Positions 1 to 7,809 are shown, counted from the first letter of the stretch. The stretch is DNA of 15,694 nucleotides from Thiodiazotropha sp040507005 (GCA_040507005.1 JBEVVS010000033.1:1-15694); one strand, 5' to 3'. Program-made: numbers and translations. The notes: a model not told the origin generated them from the letters alone.

Positions 1-720
1 GACGGCGAGGAGGCCGACCTGGCCCTGCTGATCGAATATGTGGCGGCGGTGGAGGGTATAGAGCGCATCCGCTTCACCACCTCCCACCCGGTGGAGTTCT
101 CCGACTCGTTGATCGAGGTCTACGGCCAGGTGCCGGAGCTGGTCAGTTTTCTCCACCTCCCGGTGCAGTCGGGATCCGACTCCATCCTGGCGCAGATGAA
201 GCGGGGCCACATGGCCATCGAGTACAAGGCGAAGATCCGTCGTCTGCGGGAAGTGCGGCCCGATATCACCATCTCCTCCGACTTCATCGTCGGTTTTCCC
301 GGCGAGACGGAGGCCGATTTCGAGGCCACCCTGAAGCTCATCGAGGAGGTTGGTTTCGACCACTCCTACAGCTTCATCTACAGCCGTCGTCCCGGCACCC
401 CCGCCGCCGATCTGCCCGATGACGTGCCCCTCGAGGTGAAGCAGCAGCGGCTCGAGCGCCTGCAGCAGCTGATCAACACCCAGGCCCAGCGCATCAGCCG
501 GCAGATGGTGGGCACGGTGCAGCGGATCTTGGTGGAGCGGCCGGCAAAGAAGGATCCGGCCCAGCTGGCCGGGCGTACCGAGAACAACCGGGTGGTCAAC
601 TTCGATGGCCCCACGGCATTGATTGGGGAGTTTGCCGAGGTGAGGATCACCGAGGCCCTGCCAAACTCCTTGCGAGGGGAGCTGTTGCAACCCGCGAACC
701 ACAGAGCGGCAAACGCCTAG
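1..720 (+). CDS. miaB: MiaB, tRNA-2-methylthio-N6-dimethylallyladenosine synthase, C-terminal part (5' end outside window)
   Basis: MiaB is a radical-SAM methylthiotransferase that converts i6A37 to ms2i6A37 in tRNAs reading UNN codons. The frame is open from base 1, so this is the last 239 residues, about half of a usual protein of roughly 450-475. The cluster-binding CxxxCxxC motif lies upstream of the window. Visible are the second half of the radical-SAM barrel, with the family stretches RIRFTTSHP, LHLPVQSGSD and SDFIVGFPGET, and then a C-terminal TRAM domain (about the last 70 residues, with GRTENNRVVNF). Known family: the TRAM domain binds tRNA. The stop lies 9 bases before the ybeZ start, so the genes are probably cotranscribed, as in E. 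coli. RimO is a related enzyme, but the TRAM sequence and the ybeZ-ybeY-lnt neighbourhood point to MiaB. Confidence 0.96.
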   Translation, partial: DGEEADLALLIEYVAAVEGIERIRFTTSHPVEFSDSLIEVYGQVPELVSFLHLPVQSGSDSILAQMKRGHMAIEYKAKIRRLREVRPDITISSDFIVGFPGETEADFEATLKLIEEVGFDHSYSFIYSRRPGTPAADLPDDVPLEVKQQRLERLQQLINTQAQRISRQMVGTVQRILVERPAKKDPAQLAGRTENNRVVNFDGPTALIGEFAEVRITEALPNSLRGELLQPANHRAANA

Positions 721-729
721 GACGAACAG

Positions 730-1704
730 TTGGCTGAACATCCCGATTCCCTGGATCTGCTCCTTGAACCCGCCGACAACGAGAGGCTGGCCAATCTCTG
801 CGGTCAGCTTGACGAACACCTGCGCCACATCGAAGGCCGGCTGGGCATCGAGATCAACAATCGCGGCAATCGCTTTCGCCTGATCGGTGAACATCCCTCG
901 ATTCAGGCGGGGGAACGGGTGATACTGGATCTCTACCGCGCCACATCGACTGAAATACTCGATCCGCAACGGGTCCACCTCTATTTGCAGGAAGCGGGTG
1001 TGGACGAGCTGTTGGAACAGAAGTCGAGCAACGACCTGCCGGATACGGTGATCAAGACCCGGCGTGGTCTGGTGCGGCCCCGTGGGGCGAATCAGAAAGA
1101 GTATCTGCACAAGGTATTGACCCACGATATCAATTTCGGCGTCGGACCGGCGGGCACCGGCAAGACCTACCTTGCGGTTGCCAGTGCGGTGGATGCCCTG
1201 GAGCGCGATCAGGTGCGGCGTATCCTGCTGGTACGGCCGGCGGTTGAGGCGGGTGAGCGTCTCGGCTTTCTGCCCGGTGATCTGGCACAGAAGATCGATC
1301 CCTATCTGCGGCCCCTCTACGATGCCCTGTATGAGATGCTCGGTTTCGAAAAGGTCGCGAAACTGGTGGAGCGCAATGTGATCGAGATCGCCCCTTTGGC
1401 CTATATGCGGGGCCGAACATTGAATGAGTCGTTCGTTATTCTGGACGAGGCGCAGAATACCACGCCGGAACAGATGAAGATGTTTCTTACCCGTATCGGC
1501 TTTGGTTCCACCGCGGTGATCACCGGCGATGTGACTCAGATAGATCTGCCGCGGGGTCAGCAGTCCGGATTGCGGCAGGTGACAGAGGTGCTGGCCCACG
1601 TTGAGGGGATCAGTTTCACCTTTTTCAATGCCAGGGACGTGGTGCGCCACCCGGTGGTACAGCGGGTAGTGCGTGCCTACGACGAGTTTGATCGCAAGAG
1701 TTGA
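730..1704 (+). CDS. ybeZ: PhoH-like ATPase YbeZ
   Basis: A PhoH-family P-loop ATPase, 324 residues, close to the usual YbeZ size. It has a KH-like N-terminal region (about 1-110), Walker A GPAGTGKT at 139-146, Walker B VILDE at 236-240 followed by the family signature AQNTTPEQMKMFLTRIG, and a sensor-type ITGD near 264. YbeZ is known to partner the endoribonuclease YbeY in rRNA and RNA metabolism; its exact substrate is unsettled. The start is TTG at 730; the only Shine-Dalgarno-like bases are AGGA overlapping the miaB stop, so translation may depend on coupling to miaB. The ybeY start follows the stop by 4 bases, which fits a functional pair. Confidence 0.95.
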   Translation: MAEHPDSLDLLLEPADNERLANLCGQLDEHLRHIEGRLGIEINNRGNRFRLIGEHPSIQAGERVILDLYRATSTEILDPQRVHLYLQEAGVDELLEQKSSNDLPDTVIKTRRGLVRPRGANQKEYLHKVLTHDINFGVGPAGTGKTYLAVASAVDALERDQVRRILLVRPAVEAGERLGFLPGDLAQKIDPYLRPLYDALYEMLGFEKVAKLVERNVIEIAPLAYMRGRTLNESFVILDEAQNTTPEQMKMFLTRIGFGSTAVITGDVTQIDLPRGQQSGLRQVTEVLAHVEGISFTFFNARDVVRHPVVQRVVRAYDEFDRKS

Positions 1705-1708
1705 TTCG

Positions 1709-2173
1709 GTGGACCCGCTGATCGTGGAGATACAACAGGTTGCGGAGAGATCCGCCGGGCTTCCTGCAGCGGATGATTTCAAGCGCTGGGTTGCGGCGTC
1801 ACTACCGGCGGATCACGACCCTGTCGAATTGGTGATTCGCCTGGTGGACGAAGCGGAAAGCCGTCAACTCAACCGCGACTATCGAGGTATGGACAAACCC
1901 ACCAATGTGCTCTCGTTTCCTTTCGAGGCCCCTGCTGAAATCCCTTTGCAGCTATTGGGAGATCTGGTGATTTGCGTGCAGGTGGTGAGACGGGAAGCCC
2001 TTGAGCAGGGTAAGGACCTGCAGGCTCACTGGGCCCATATGGTGGTTCATGGGGTGCTGCATCTATTGGGGTATGACCACCTGAACGACGTGGATGCGCA
2101 ACGTATGGAAGGTTTGGAAAGGAAGATCCTGCTGAGCTTGGATTTCCCCGATCCCTACCAGGATGAGGGCTGA
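1709..2173 (+). CDS. ybeY: YbeY, endoribonuclease / rRNA maturation factor
   Basis: A zinc-dependent single-strand endoribonuclease needed for 16S rRNA 3' maturation and late ribosome quality control. I chose GTG at 1709: it gives 154 residues and places the metal-binding histidines of the motif HGVLHLLGYDH at H114, H118 and H124, the same numbers as in E. coli YbeY. An in-frame GTG at 1673 would add 12 residues and overlap ybeZ; AAGAG at 1696-1700 is well spaced for 1709. The substrate-groove segment MDKPTNVLSFPF is also present. The gene sits 4 bases after ybeZ. In E. coli corC (ybeX) comes next; here a 53-base gap leads straight to lnt. Confidence 0.96.
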   Translation: MDPLIVEIQQVAERSAGLPAADDFKRWVAASLPADHDPVELVIRLVDEAESRQLNRDYRGMDKPTNVLSFPFEAPAEIPLQLLGDLVICVQVVRREALEQGKDLQAHWAHMVVHGVLHLLGYDHLNDVDAQRMEGLERKILLSLDFPDPYQDEG

Positions 2174-2226
2174 CTGGGACAGGACCTGAAAGCATTGAAT
2201 AGTTGTCATAATAAACGGATCTGATC

Positions 2227-3732
2227 TTGCCAATTAGTATCAATCAAAGCCTTTCCATTATCCTGCGCTACCCTCGCATAACCGCGCTGGCGGCAGGTGC
2301 TGTCACCACTACCGCATACGCCCCGTTCGATCTTTGGCTGCTGGCCTTGCTTGGGCCCGGTCTGCTTTTCACCTTGTGGCTGGAGAGGCCAAGTATAAGT
2401 CTCCAGACAGGCTTTATGTATGGTTTGGGCCTGATGGGTAGCGGTGTCTCTTGGCTGCATGTGAGTATTGCCCAGTTTGGTGACCTGGGATGGCTTTTCC
2501 CCTTGGTGGTGACCCTTGGGTTTGTCGCCTTGATAGCGCTTTTCTATGCCGCCTTGGGATGGTTGACAGGATTTTTCCGGACTCCCCGGCAGCTATCCCT
2601 GATACTGGTCTTTCCCGCGTTATGGGTGTTGTTGGAGTGGTTTCGGGGTTGGTTCCTGACCGGTTTCCCCTGGTTGCAGATAGGCTATTCGCAAATAGAC
2701 TCCCCGTTGGCGGGTTATGGTCCTCTGCTGGGTGTGCTGGGGATAAGTTGGCTGGCACTGGTTACGGTAGGTCTGTTGCTGGCCCTGCTTGATTCCAATC
2801 GTTACCGGCTCGGATATTTGAGTGCGGCGGTGTTGATTTGGCTGGCTGGATGGATGGGAACAAGGATTGAGTGGAGTGAGCCAATGGGGGAGCCGATCAG
2901 GGTTGCCCTGATTCAGGGGAATATTCCGCAAGCGCAGAAGTGGCTGCCTGAGCAGTTGCTGCCGAGCCTGGTGTTGTATGCCAACAAGACCAAGGAGAAT
3001 TTCGACCGTGACCTGATCGTGTGGCCAGAGACGGCGGTCTCAGCGTTTCAGTTCCAGGTGGATGAGGCCTTTATCCAGCCACTCGAAAACACGGTTAAGA
3101 ATAACAATACCCACTTGGTGTTTGGTGTGGTGCAGATGGATCAGGCGCGGGAGCACTACTACAACGCCATGGTGGCATTGGGTAATGACGAGCGAGATCA
3201 ATACTACAAGCGCCACCTGGTGCCCTTTACCGAGTATCTGCCGCTGAAAGGGATACTCTGGCCATTGGTGGATCTGTTCACCATTCCCATGTCGGATTTC
3301 AGCACCAAAGAGGATGCTAGGCCGCTGATGCGGGTAGGGGATTATCTGGCGGGGCTTTCGATCTGTTACGAGGACGCCTTCGGTAGCGAGATGATCGAGG
3401 CCCTGCCGGAAGCGGCTTTTCTGATCAATGCCAGCAACGATGCCTGGTTCGGTAAGTCGCTGGCTCCCCATCAGCATCTGCAGATAGCCAGGATGCGGGC
3501 GCTGGAGACAGGGCGCTATCTGCTGCGTTCCACCAATACCGGGATATCCGCCATCATTGGACCCGGGGGTGAAATCATCGAAGCGTCGCCCCTCTTGGCG
3601 CTGGATGTGCTACAGGGGGAGATTCTGCCTCTGACGGGTCAAACCCTGTATGCCAGAATCGGTAATCTAGCTATTTTAACACTGCTGCTACTGGCCATGA
3701 TTGCGGCGTTTCCATACAGTAAGATAAAGTAA
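2227..3732 (+). CDS. lnt: Apolipoprotein N-acyltransferase
   Basis: Lnt adds the third acyl chain to the N-terminal cysteine of lipoproteins in the inner membrane, using phospholipid as donor; the mature triacyl form is the usual substrate of Lol sorting. The 501 residues match the family. Residues 1-220 are strongly hydrophobic with about seven membrane segments; the rest is a nitrilase-like periplasmic domain and a final helix near 478-495. The triad is visible as E268 (VWPETA), K328 (YYKRHLVPF) and C380 (SICYED). The start TTG at 2227 is chosen because an in-frame stop lies at 2212; CTG at 2221 is the only other upstream option. No strong ribosome site is seen. The cytochrome lipoprotein at 7221-7529 is a plausible local substrate. 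Confidence 0.96.
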   Translation: MPISINQSLSIILRYPRITALAAGAVTTTAYAPFDLWLLALLGPGLLFTLWLERPSISLQTGFMYGLGLMGSGVSWLHVSIAQFGDLGWLFPLVVTLGFVALIALFYAALGWLTGFFRTPRQLSLILVFPALWVLLEWFRGWFLTGFPWLQIGYSQIDSPLAGYGPLLGVLGISWLALVTVGLLLALLDSNRYRLGYLSAAVLIWLAGWMGTRIEWSEPMGEPIRVALIQGNIPQAQKWLPEQLLPSLVLYANKTKENFDRDLIVWPETAVSAFQFQVDEAFIQPLENTVKNNNTHLVFGVVQMDQAREHYYNAMVALGNDERDQYYKRHLVPFTEYLPLKGILWPLVDLFTIPMSDFSTKEDARPLMRVGDYLAGLSICYEDAFGSEMIEALPEAAFLINASNDAWFGKSLAPHQHLQIARMRALETGRYLLRSTNTGISAIIGPGGEIIEASPLLALDVLQGEILPLTGQTLYARIGNLAILTLLLLAMIAAFPYSKIK

Positions 3733-3751
3733 CTACTGACATTTCGAGCAT

Positions 3752-3765
3752 GGCCGCCATCGGCC
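3752..3765 (+). terminator. Small hairpin after lnt, weak terminator candidate
   Basis: GGCCG (3752-3756), a four-base loop and CGGCC (3761-3765) lie 19 bases after the lnt stop. The stem is only 5 bp and the following bases are TGGCTTAAAAG, without a T tract. It could help end or stabilise the lnt transcript, but it is not a convincing intrinsic terminator. Confidence 0.2.
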
Positions 3766-3794
3766 TGGCTTAAAAGTGCATAGTGTCGTCCCGC

Positions 3795-3835
3795 GGTGAT
3801 ACAGGGATCATCGATGGGCCCTGGATACCATCACC
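3795..3835 (+). repeat. Imperfect inverted repeat in the leader of the SDR gene
   Basis: GGTGAT (3795-3800) can pair with ATCACC (3830-3835), and the inner CAGGG (3802-3806) with CCCTG (3819-3823), leaving a 12-base loop and an asymmetric bulge of 1 against 6 bases. A run of six T follows at 3845-3850 and the SDR start codon comes at 3868. It could be a leader hairpin, an operator or part of a terminator between lnt and the SDR gene. No function is shown. Confidence 0.3.
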
Positions 3836-3867
3836 TAATTTGGATTTTTTATACAGGCTCGAAAACG

Positions 3868-4638
3868 ATGAAGAAATGTATCTTGATAACGGGTGCCTCC
3901 TCCGGGTTTGGCGAGGCCTGTGCTCAACGTTTCGCTGCCGCAGGTGACGATCTGGTGCTGTGTGCGAGGCGTCTGCAACGACTGGAAGCATTGGCCGCGT
4001 CACTGCCTGCCGACTGTCGTGTTCATGTGCAGCAATTGGATGTGACCGATCGCGCTGGGGTAGAGAGATTCGTCGAGCAACTCCCGGAGGGTTTCAGGGA
4101 TGTCGATGTACTGGTGAACAACGCCGGTCTTGCCCTGGGTATGGAGCCTGCTTACAAGGCCAACACAGACGATTGGGAGACCATGGTAGATACCAACATC
4201 AAGGGCTTGATGTATATGACCCGCCAGATACTTCCGGGGATGGTGAAACGGCGGCGCGGTCATATAGTGAATATCGGTTCGGTTGCGGCTAGTTGGCCCT
4301 ATCCGGGGGGCAATGCCTATGGGGGCAGCAAGGCCTTTGTGAAACAGTTCTCAAGGGGCTTGTTGGCCGATCTCGTGGGTACCCCCTTGCGGGTGACCAA
4401 CATCGAGCCGGGCATGGCGGAAACAGAGTTCTCCGTGGTACGGATGAAGGGAGATGCGCAACAGGCAGGGGATGTCTATAGCGGCACCCATCCGCTCTGT
4501 GCAGAGGATATCGCCGAAGTGGTCTATTGGGTGACATCGCTGCCGGCCCATGTGAATGTGAATAACTTGGAGCTGATGCCGGTATGCCAGTCATGGGGTC
4601 CCTTTGCGGTGGATAGAACCCTGGGTGACGAGGTTTAA
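3868..4638 (+). CDS. YdfG-like short-chain dehydrogenase/reductase
   Basis: A classical SDR of 256 residues, close to E. coli YdfG (an NADP-dependent 3-hydroxy acid/serine dehydrogenase that also reduces malonic semialdehyde). It shows the cofactor motif TGASSGFG at 8-15, NNAG at 84-87, and the catalytic set N110, S138, Y151 and K155 (YGGSK). The stretches NNAGLALGMEP, WETMVDTN and LPAHVN and the ending around ELMPVCQS are very like YdfG. Arg residues just after the second strand (LCARR) suggest NADP preference. ATG at 3868 starts exactly at the Rossmann fold; the frame is open back to 3796 but that would add 24 atypical residues. The ribosome site is weak. The gene stands alone, 135 bases after lnt and about 100 before the next gene. 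The precise substrate cannot be read from sequence. Confidence 0.9.
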   Translation: MKKCILITGASSGFGEACAQRFAAAGDDLVLCARRLQRLEALAASLPADCRVHVQQLDVTDRAGVERFVEQLPEGFRDVDVLVNNAGLALGMEPAYKANTDDWETMVDTNIKGLMYMTRQILPGMVKRRRGHIVNIGSVAASWPYPGGNAYGGSKAFVKQFSRGLLADLVGTPLRVTNIEPGMAETEFSVVRMKGDAQQAGDVYSGTHPLCAEDIAEVVYWVTSLPAHVNVNNLELMPVCQSWGPFAVDRTLGDEV

Positions 4639-4743
4639 GCCGATGGTCCTGATTTGAGTGTCATGCAACCCACAGAAAGGTATAGAACCGGTGTCTTTTT
4701 ATCTGTCTCTTGCTGAATCGATTCCTGGACCGAGGTGTTGGGT

Positions 4744-5247
4744 TTGATCGCTCTGTTTAATAGTGCGGTGGATCTCTGTCTGCTAAGGCGTGCGCCCCAG
4801 GATCTGCCTGGCTCAACCTCGCTGCTGTGGTTATTGGCGATCCTCAATCTATTGGTCGGCATAGTGATGGTTGTGGACGCCCAGCTAGGGCTCTACCGTG
4901 CCTTGTTGGAGAATCTTTTCGGTCTGTTGCTGATGTTGGGTGTGCTCGCTGCAGCCCTGAGCATGAAAGGCAGCCTGCCGCGTTTCAATCAGACAGCGAG
5001 CGCCATGCTGTTGAGCGGTCTGCTGTTGAGCCTGCTGGCACTGCCCCTGGTGGCCTGGAGGCATCGCAGTGAATCGAGCGAGTCCGATTTTTTGTTGTTG
5101 GTGTTATTCATCTGGAGCATTGTGGTACTCGGGCATATCCTGCGTCACGCCTTTGAGATCAGCTTGAATTTGGGTATCGGGATTGCACTGCTCTATAACC
5201 TCATGGCATGGAGTCTCATGAGCCATCTATTTCCGGTAGCCAGTTGA
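4744..5247 (+). CDS. Uncharacterised five-helix membrane protein upstream of mpl
   Basis: I do not recognise a named family. From TTG at 4744 the protein has 167 residues with about five hydrophobic segments (roughly 27-46, 56-74, 85-104, 115-133 and 138-158). A short N-terminal segment carries the polar motif LRRAPQDLP near 14-22, and there is a charged loop (RHRSESSESD) at 106-115. No signal peptide or catalytic motif is evident. GAGG at 4732-4735 is 8 bases before TTG 4744, so that start is preferred over GTG 4735 or TTG 4738, where the same GAGG would be too close. Its stop TGA shares its last base with the mpl start ATG (TGATG), which implies translational coupling. Placement suggests, but does not show, a link to cell-wall recycling. 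Confidence 0.8.
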   Translation: MIALFNSAVDLCLLRRAPQDLPGSTSLLWLLAILNLLVGIVMVVDAQLGLYRALLENLFGLLLMLGVLAAALSMKGSLPRFNQTASAMLLSGLLLSLLALPLVAWRHRSESSESDFLLLVLFIWSIVVLGHILRHAFEISLNLGIGIALLYNLMAWSLMSHLFPVAS

Positions 5248-6611
5248 TGCATATCCATATTCTGGGTATCTGCGGCACCTTCATGGGGGGCATCGCCCTG
5301 TTGGCGCGAGCATTGGGTCATCAGGTCAGCGGCTCAGATGCCAACGTCTATCCACCCATGAGCACCCAATTGCAACAGGCTGGGATCCAACTCTTGGAGG
5401 GGTTTGAGGCTGCGCATCTGCAACCGCAACCTGACGTGGTTGTAGTGGGTAATGCCATGTCCCGGGGTAATCCCGCCGTGGAAGCAATGTTGAATCAGGG
5501 CTTGCCATATACCTCCGGGCCTCAGTGGTTGGCGGAACATGTGCTGCAGGGGCGATGGGTTTTGGCGGTGGCCGGTACGCATGGCAAGACCAGCACCGCC
5601 AGTTTGCTTGCATGGATCCTCCAGCAGGCCGGCCTGCAACCGGGTTTTCTTATAGGCGGAGTTCCGGAGAACTTTGGTCTCTCTGCACGTTTGGGAGACT
5701 CGCCGTTCTTTGTGGTAGAGGCGGATGAGTACGATACCGCATTTTTCGACAAGCGATCCAAATTCGTCCACTATCGTCCGCGCACACTGATCATGAACAA
5801 CCTGGAGTTCGATCATGCCGATATTTTCGACGATCTCTCGATGATACAGCGCCAGTTCCATCACCTGGTGCGAACGGTTCCTGCCGAGGGATTGATCGTC
5901 AGTCCGCTGAACGATGGCAATCTCAGTGAGGTGCTGGACATGGGTGTCTGGACACCGTTGGAGTTTTTCGACCCGGAAATCGAGGCGGGATGGCATGCAG
6001 AACAGGTTGCTGCGGATGCTCATAGCTTCGATGTCATCTGTGAAGGGGAGAACCATGGGCGTGTCAGTTGGGAGCTGATCGGCAAACACAATGTGGCAAA
6101 CGCGCTTGCGGCGTTGGCCGCGGCCCGCCATGCCGGCGTACCACCCGGGAATGCCATACAGGCATTAAGCAGTTTCAAGAATGTCAAACGGCGTATGGAG
6201 TTGCGGGGTGAGGTAGAAGGCGTGCGTGTATATGACGATTTTGCCCATCATCCGACTGCCATCGAGACTACCCTTGACGGTCTGCGCAAACAGGTTGGCG
6301 ATGCCCGTATTATCGCTTTGCTGGAACCCAGGTCGAATACCATGAAACAGGGAATTCATGCACACCGTTTGGCTGGCGCGCTGGAGATTGCAGACTCGGT
6401 GATGATGTTGCTGCCTGATGATCTGGCGTGGGATGCAACTGCTGCATTGGCCCCCCTGGGCGACAGAGCCAAACTCTTTAGCGACACTACACCGATGGTC
6501 AATCAGGCTGTGGAGATGGCTCGACCGGGGGACCATATTCTGGTGATGAGCAATGGCGGTTTCGATGGGATTCACCAACGTCTGCTGGATGCTCTAGAAT
6601 CGAGGAAATGA
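5247..6611 (+). CDS. mpl: UDP-N-acetylmuramate:L-alanyl-gamma-D-glutamyl-meso-diaminopimelate ligase
   Basis: Mpl re-attaches the tripeptide recovered from old peptidoglycan to UDP-MurNAc in the cytoplasm, using ATP, and so returns it to cell-wall synthesis. The protein has 454 residues (E. coli about 457). An N-terminal Rossmann-like domain begins MHIHILGICGTFMGG. The ATP-binding loop GTHGKTST is at 110-117, and the Mur-ligase central-domain signatures VVEADEYDTAFFDKRSKF and NNLEFDHADIF follow. The C-terminal domain contains VYDDFAHHPTAI and LLEPRSNTMK. FDHADIFDD and the GICGTFMGG start separate Mpl from MurC. ATG 5247 is at the fold start and overlaps the previous stop by one base. The end overlaps ubiX, so the three genes look like one operon. 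Confidence 0.96.
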   Translation: MHIHILGICGTFMGGIALLARALGHQVSGSDANVYPPMSTQLQQAGIQLLEGFEAAHLQPQPDVVVVGNAMSRGNPAVEAMLNQGLPYTSGPQWLAEHVLQGRWVLAVAGTHGKTSTASLLAWILQQAGLQPGFLIGGVPENFGLSARLGDSPFFVVEADEYDTAFFDKRSKFVHYRPRTLIMNNLEFDHADIFDDLSMIQRQFHHLVRTVPAEGLIVSPLNDGNLSEVLDMGVWTPLEFFDPEIEAGWHAEQVAADAHSFDVICEGENHGRVSWELIGKHNVANALAALAAARHAGVPPGNAIQALSSFKNVKRRMELRGEVEGVRVYDDFAHHPTAIETTLDGLRKQVGDARIIALLEPRSNTMKQGIHAHRLAGALEIADSVMMLLPDDLAWDATAALAPLGDRAKLFSDTTPMVNQAVEMARPGDHILVMSNGGFDGIHQRLLDALESRK

Positions 6612-6613
6612 AA

Positions 6614-7234
6614 ATGAAGCGGAAGCAGGACCCTATCGCTGTCGCCATTACCGGTGCATCGGGAAGCGCCTATGCATTACGTCTGCTCGAATCGCTGATT
6701 GCAGCGGAAAAGAGTGTCTATCTGATGGTCAGCCAGGCGGGTCAGATCGTGTTGAAAATGGAGAGCGATCTGGATCTGCCCGGGCAACCTGCTGAGATGG
6801 AAAAACAGCTGAGCCGAAAATTTCAGGCAAAACCCGGTCAATTGCAGGTATTCGGCAGGCAACAGTGGATGGCTCCCGTTGCCAGTGGTTCAAATCCTCC
6901 CGCCGCCATGGTGGTCTGTCCCTGTACCACCGGTACTTTGTCGGCCATTGCCTGTGGTGCAAGCAATGACCTGATTGAGCGGTCCGCGGATGTGGTTTTG
7001 AAAGAGCGCCGTAAACTCATCCTGGTGGTGCGGGAAACCCCTTTTTCAGATATCCACCTGGAAAATATGCTCAAACTGAGTCGTATGGGGGCTGTGATCA
7101 TGCCCGCCAATCCCGGCTTCTATTACAATCCCACGACACTCCAGGAGATCGTCGATTTCATGGTTGGCCGTATTCTCGATCAGCTGGATGTTGAACATAC
7201 TTTACTGCCCAGATGGGGCGCTACAACGACTTGA
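6614..7234 (+). CDS. ubiX: UbiX flavin prenyltransferase
   Basis: UbiX joins a dimethylallyl group to FMN to make prenylated FMN, the cofactor of UbiD-type decarboxylases in ubiquinone synthesis. Seen here are the N-terminal flavin-binding stretch ITGASGSAYALRLLESL, the central CPCTTGTLSAIACG, and the diagnostic run ERRKLILVVRETPFSDIH leading to MGAVIMPANPGFY. Length is 206 residues from ATG 6614, in the normal range. ATG 6608 is also in frame and overlaps the mpl stop (ATGA), but GAGGA at 6602-6606 is correctly spaced only for 6614. No ubiD lies in the window. The last 14 bases overlap the convergent cytochrome gene. Confidence 0.94.
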   Translation: MKRKQDPIAVAITGASGSAYALRLLESLIAAEKSVYLMVSQAGQIVLKMESDLDLPGQPAEMEKQLSRKFQAKPGQLQVFGRQQWMAPVASGSNPPAAMVVCPCTTGTLSAIACGASNDLIERSADVVLKERRKLILVVRETPFSDIHLENMLKLSRMGAVIMPANPGFYYNPTTLQEIVDFMVGRILDQLDVEHTLLPRWGATTT

Positions 7235-7529
7235 GATAATCGGCAACGAGCTTGGCTTGCTGGGTGTCGATATTCGGGAATGCAGGCATGATGTGGCCGC
7301 CATTGCGGATTTTACCGACGATCTGATCCGTAGTGTCTTCGGAACCCGCCAATTTCAGCAAAATGCCGAACTTGCCGCCGCCGTTTTCCCCATGGCAGCT
7401 GGAACAGGCATTGGCATAGATATCCATCCCGTCCATGCCTGAAACAGGTTTGAACTCATTGCTGCCACCGCAGCCTGTGAGCATGGAACCCAACAGGCAG
7501 ACACCTGCAACGTAGGTCGTTTTGTTCAT
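7221..7529 (-). CDS. Small monohaem cytochrome c lipoprotein
   Basis: A 102-residue class I type c-type cytochrome, probably an electron carrier on the periplasmic side of a membrane. The N-terminus is a lipoprotein signal (about 1-19) with lipobox LTGC, so C20 would be the acylated residue. Haem attachment is CSSCH (C42, C45, H46), and the likely axial methionine is M81 in GGHIMPAFPN. The ending AKLVADYLKSL is the usual C-terminal helix. GAGG lies 7 bases before the ATG at 7529, a good ribosome site. Neighbours do not name a redox partner: ubiX converges on it, and the signalling operon lies 280 bases upstream on the same strand. Residue 22 is Gly, so there is no Asp+2 inner-membrane retention signal; outer-membrane sorting is an inference. 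Confidence 0.93.
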   Translation of the reverse strand: MNKTTYVAGVCLLGSMLTGCGGSNEFKPVSGMDGMDIYANACSSCHGENGGGKFGILLKLAGSEDTTDQIVGKIRNGGHIMPAFPNIDTQQAKLVADYLKSL

Positions 7530-7809
7530 CTTGATACCTCATGGTTCTGCTATCTGGCTCCTTCGAATGGACTGGCCTGAATGGATCACCGGACAGGCGC
7601 TGATCATGAGACCGAATCAGGGAGCGTATTTTATGGCGGCATTCACCGCCGGGGCAGATGGTACTCTATTTCTCATCCGTTCGGATAGTCTTCGGTGAAG
7701 ATTGTTCAGGTCAGTGTCGCCACACCGGGAAGCAGTAGTAAATTGACAGTTCTTGGTCTCGGATCAGATTCGATTAATAAGCGCGTTGAAGCTGGATTGA
7801 GCTGGGTAA
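7530..7809. other. 280-base gap between the cytochrome c gene and the diguanylate cyclase gene
   Basis: No credible coding frame was found. The gap should hold the cytochrome promoter on the minus strand, but no clear -35/-10 pair is visible. A 5-bp hairpin, GGCGG (7635-7639) and CCGCC (7646-7650), sits beside a minus-strand TAAAAT (plus bases 7628-7633) about 100 bases upstream of the cytochrome start; the hexamer upstream at normal spacing is not a -35 match. No T-rich hairpin follows the cyclase stop, so read-through into the cytochrome gene is possible. Confidence 0.4.

Noticed and set aside
3040..3477. Minus-strand open frame opposite lnt
   Set aside because: It lies wholly within the catalytic domain of lnt and shows no family motif.
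3796..3867. N-terminal 24-residue extension of the SDR from GTG 3796
   Set aside because: The Rossmann motif expected at the very N-terminus starts from ATG 3868, and the extension lies over the inverted-repeat leader.
5334..6131. Long minus-strand open frame (265 codons) opposite mpl
   Set aside because: It is antisense to an unmistakable mpl, has no recognisable domain and no ribosome site; it reflects codon bias of the real gene.
7743..7775. Plus-strand TTGACA as a -35 box
   Set aside because: No acceptable -10 hexamer lies 16-18 bases downstream, and a transcript would run antisense into the cyclase gene.
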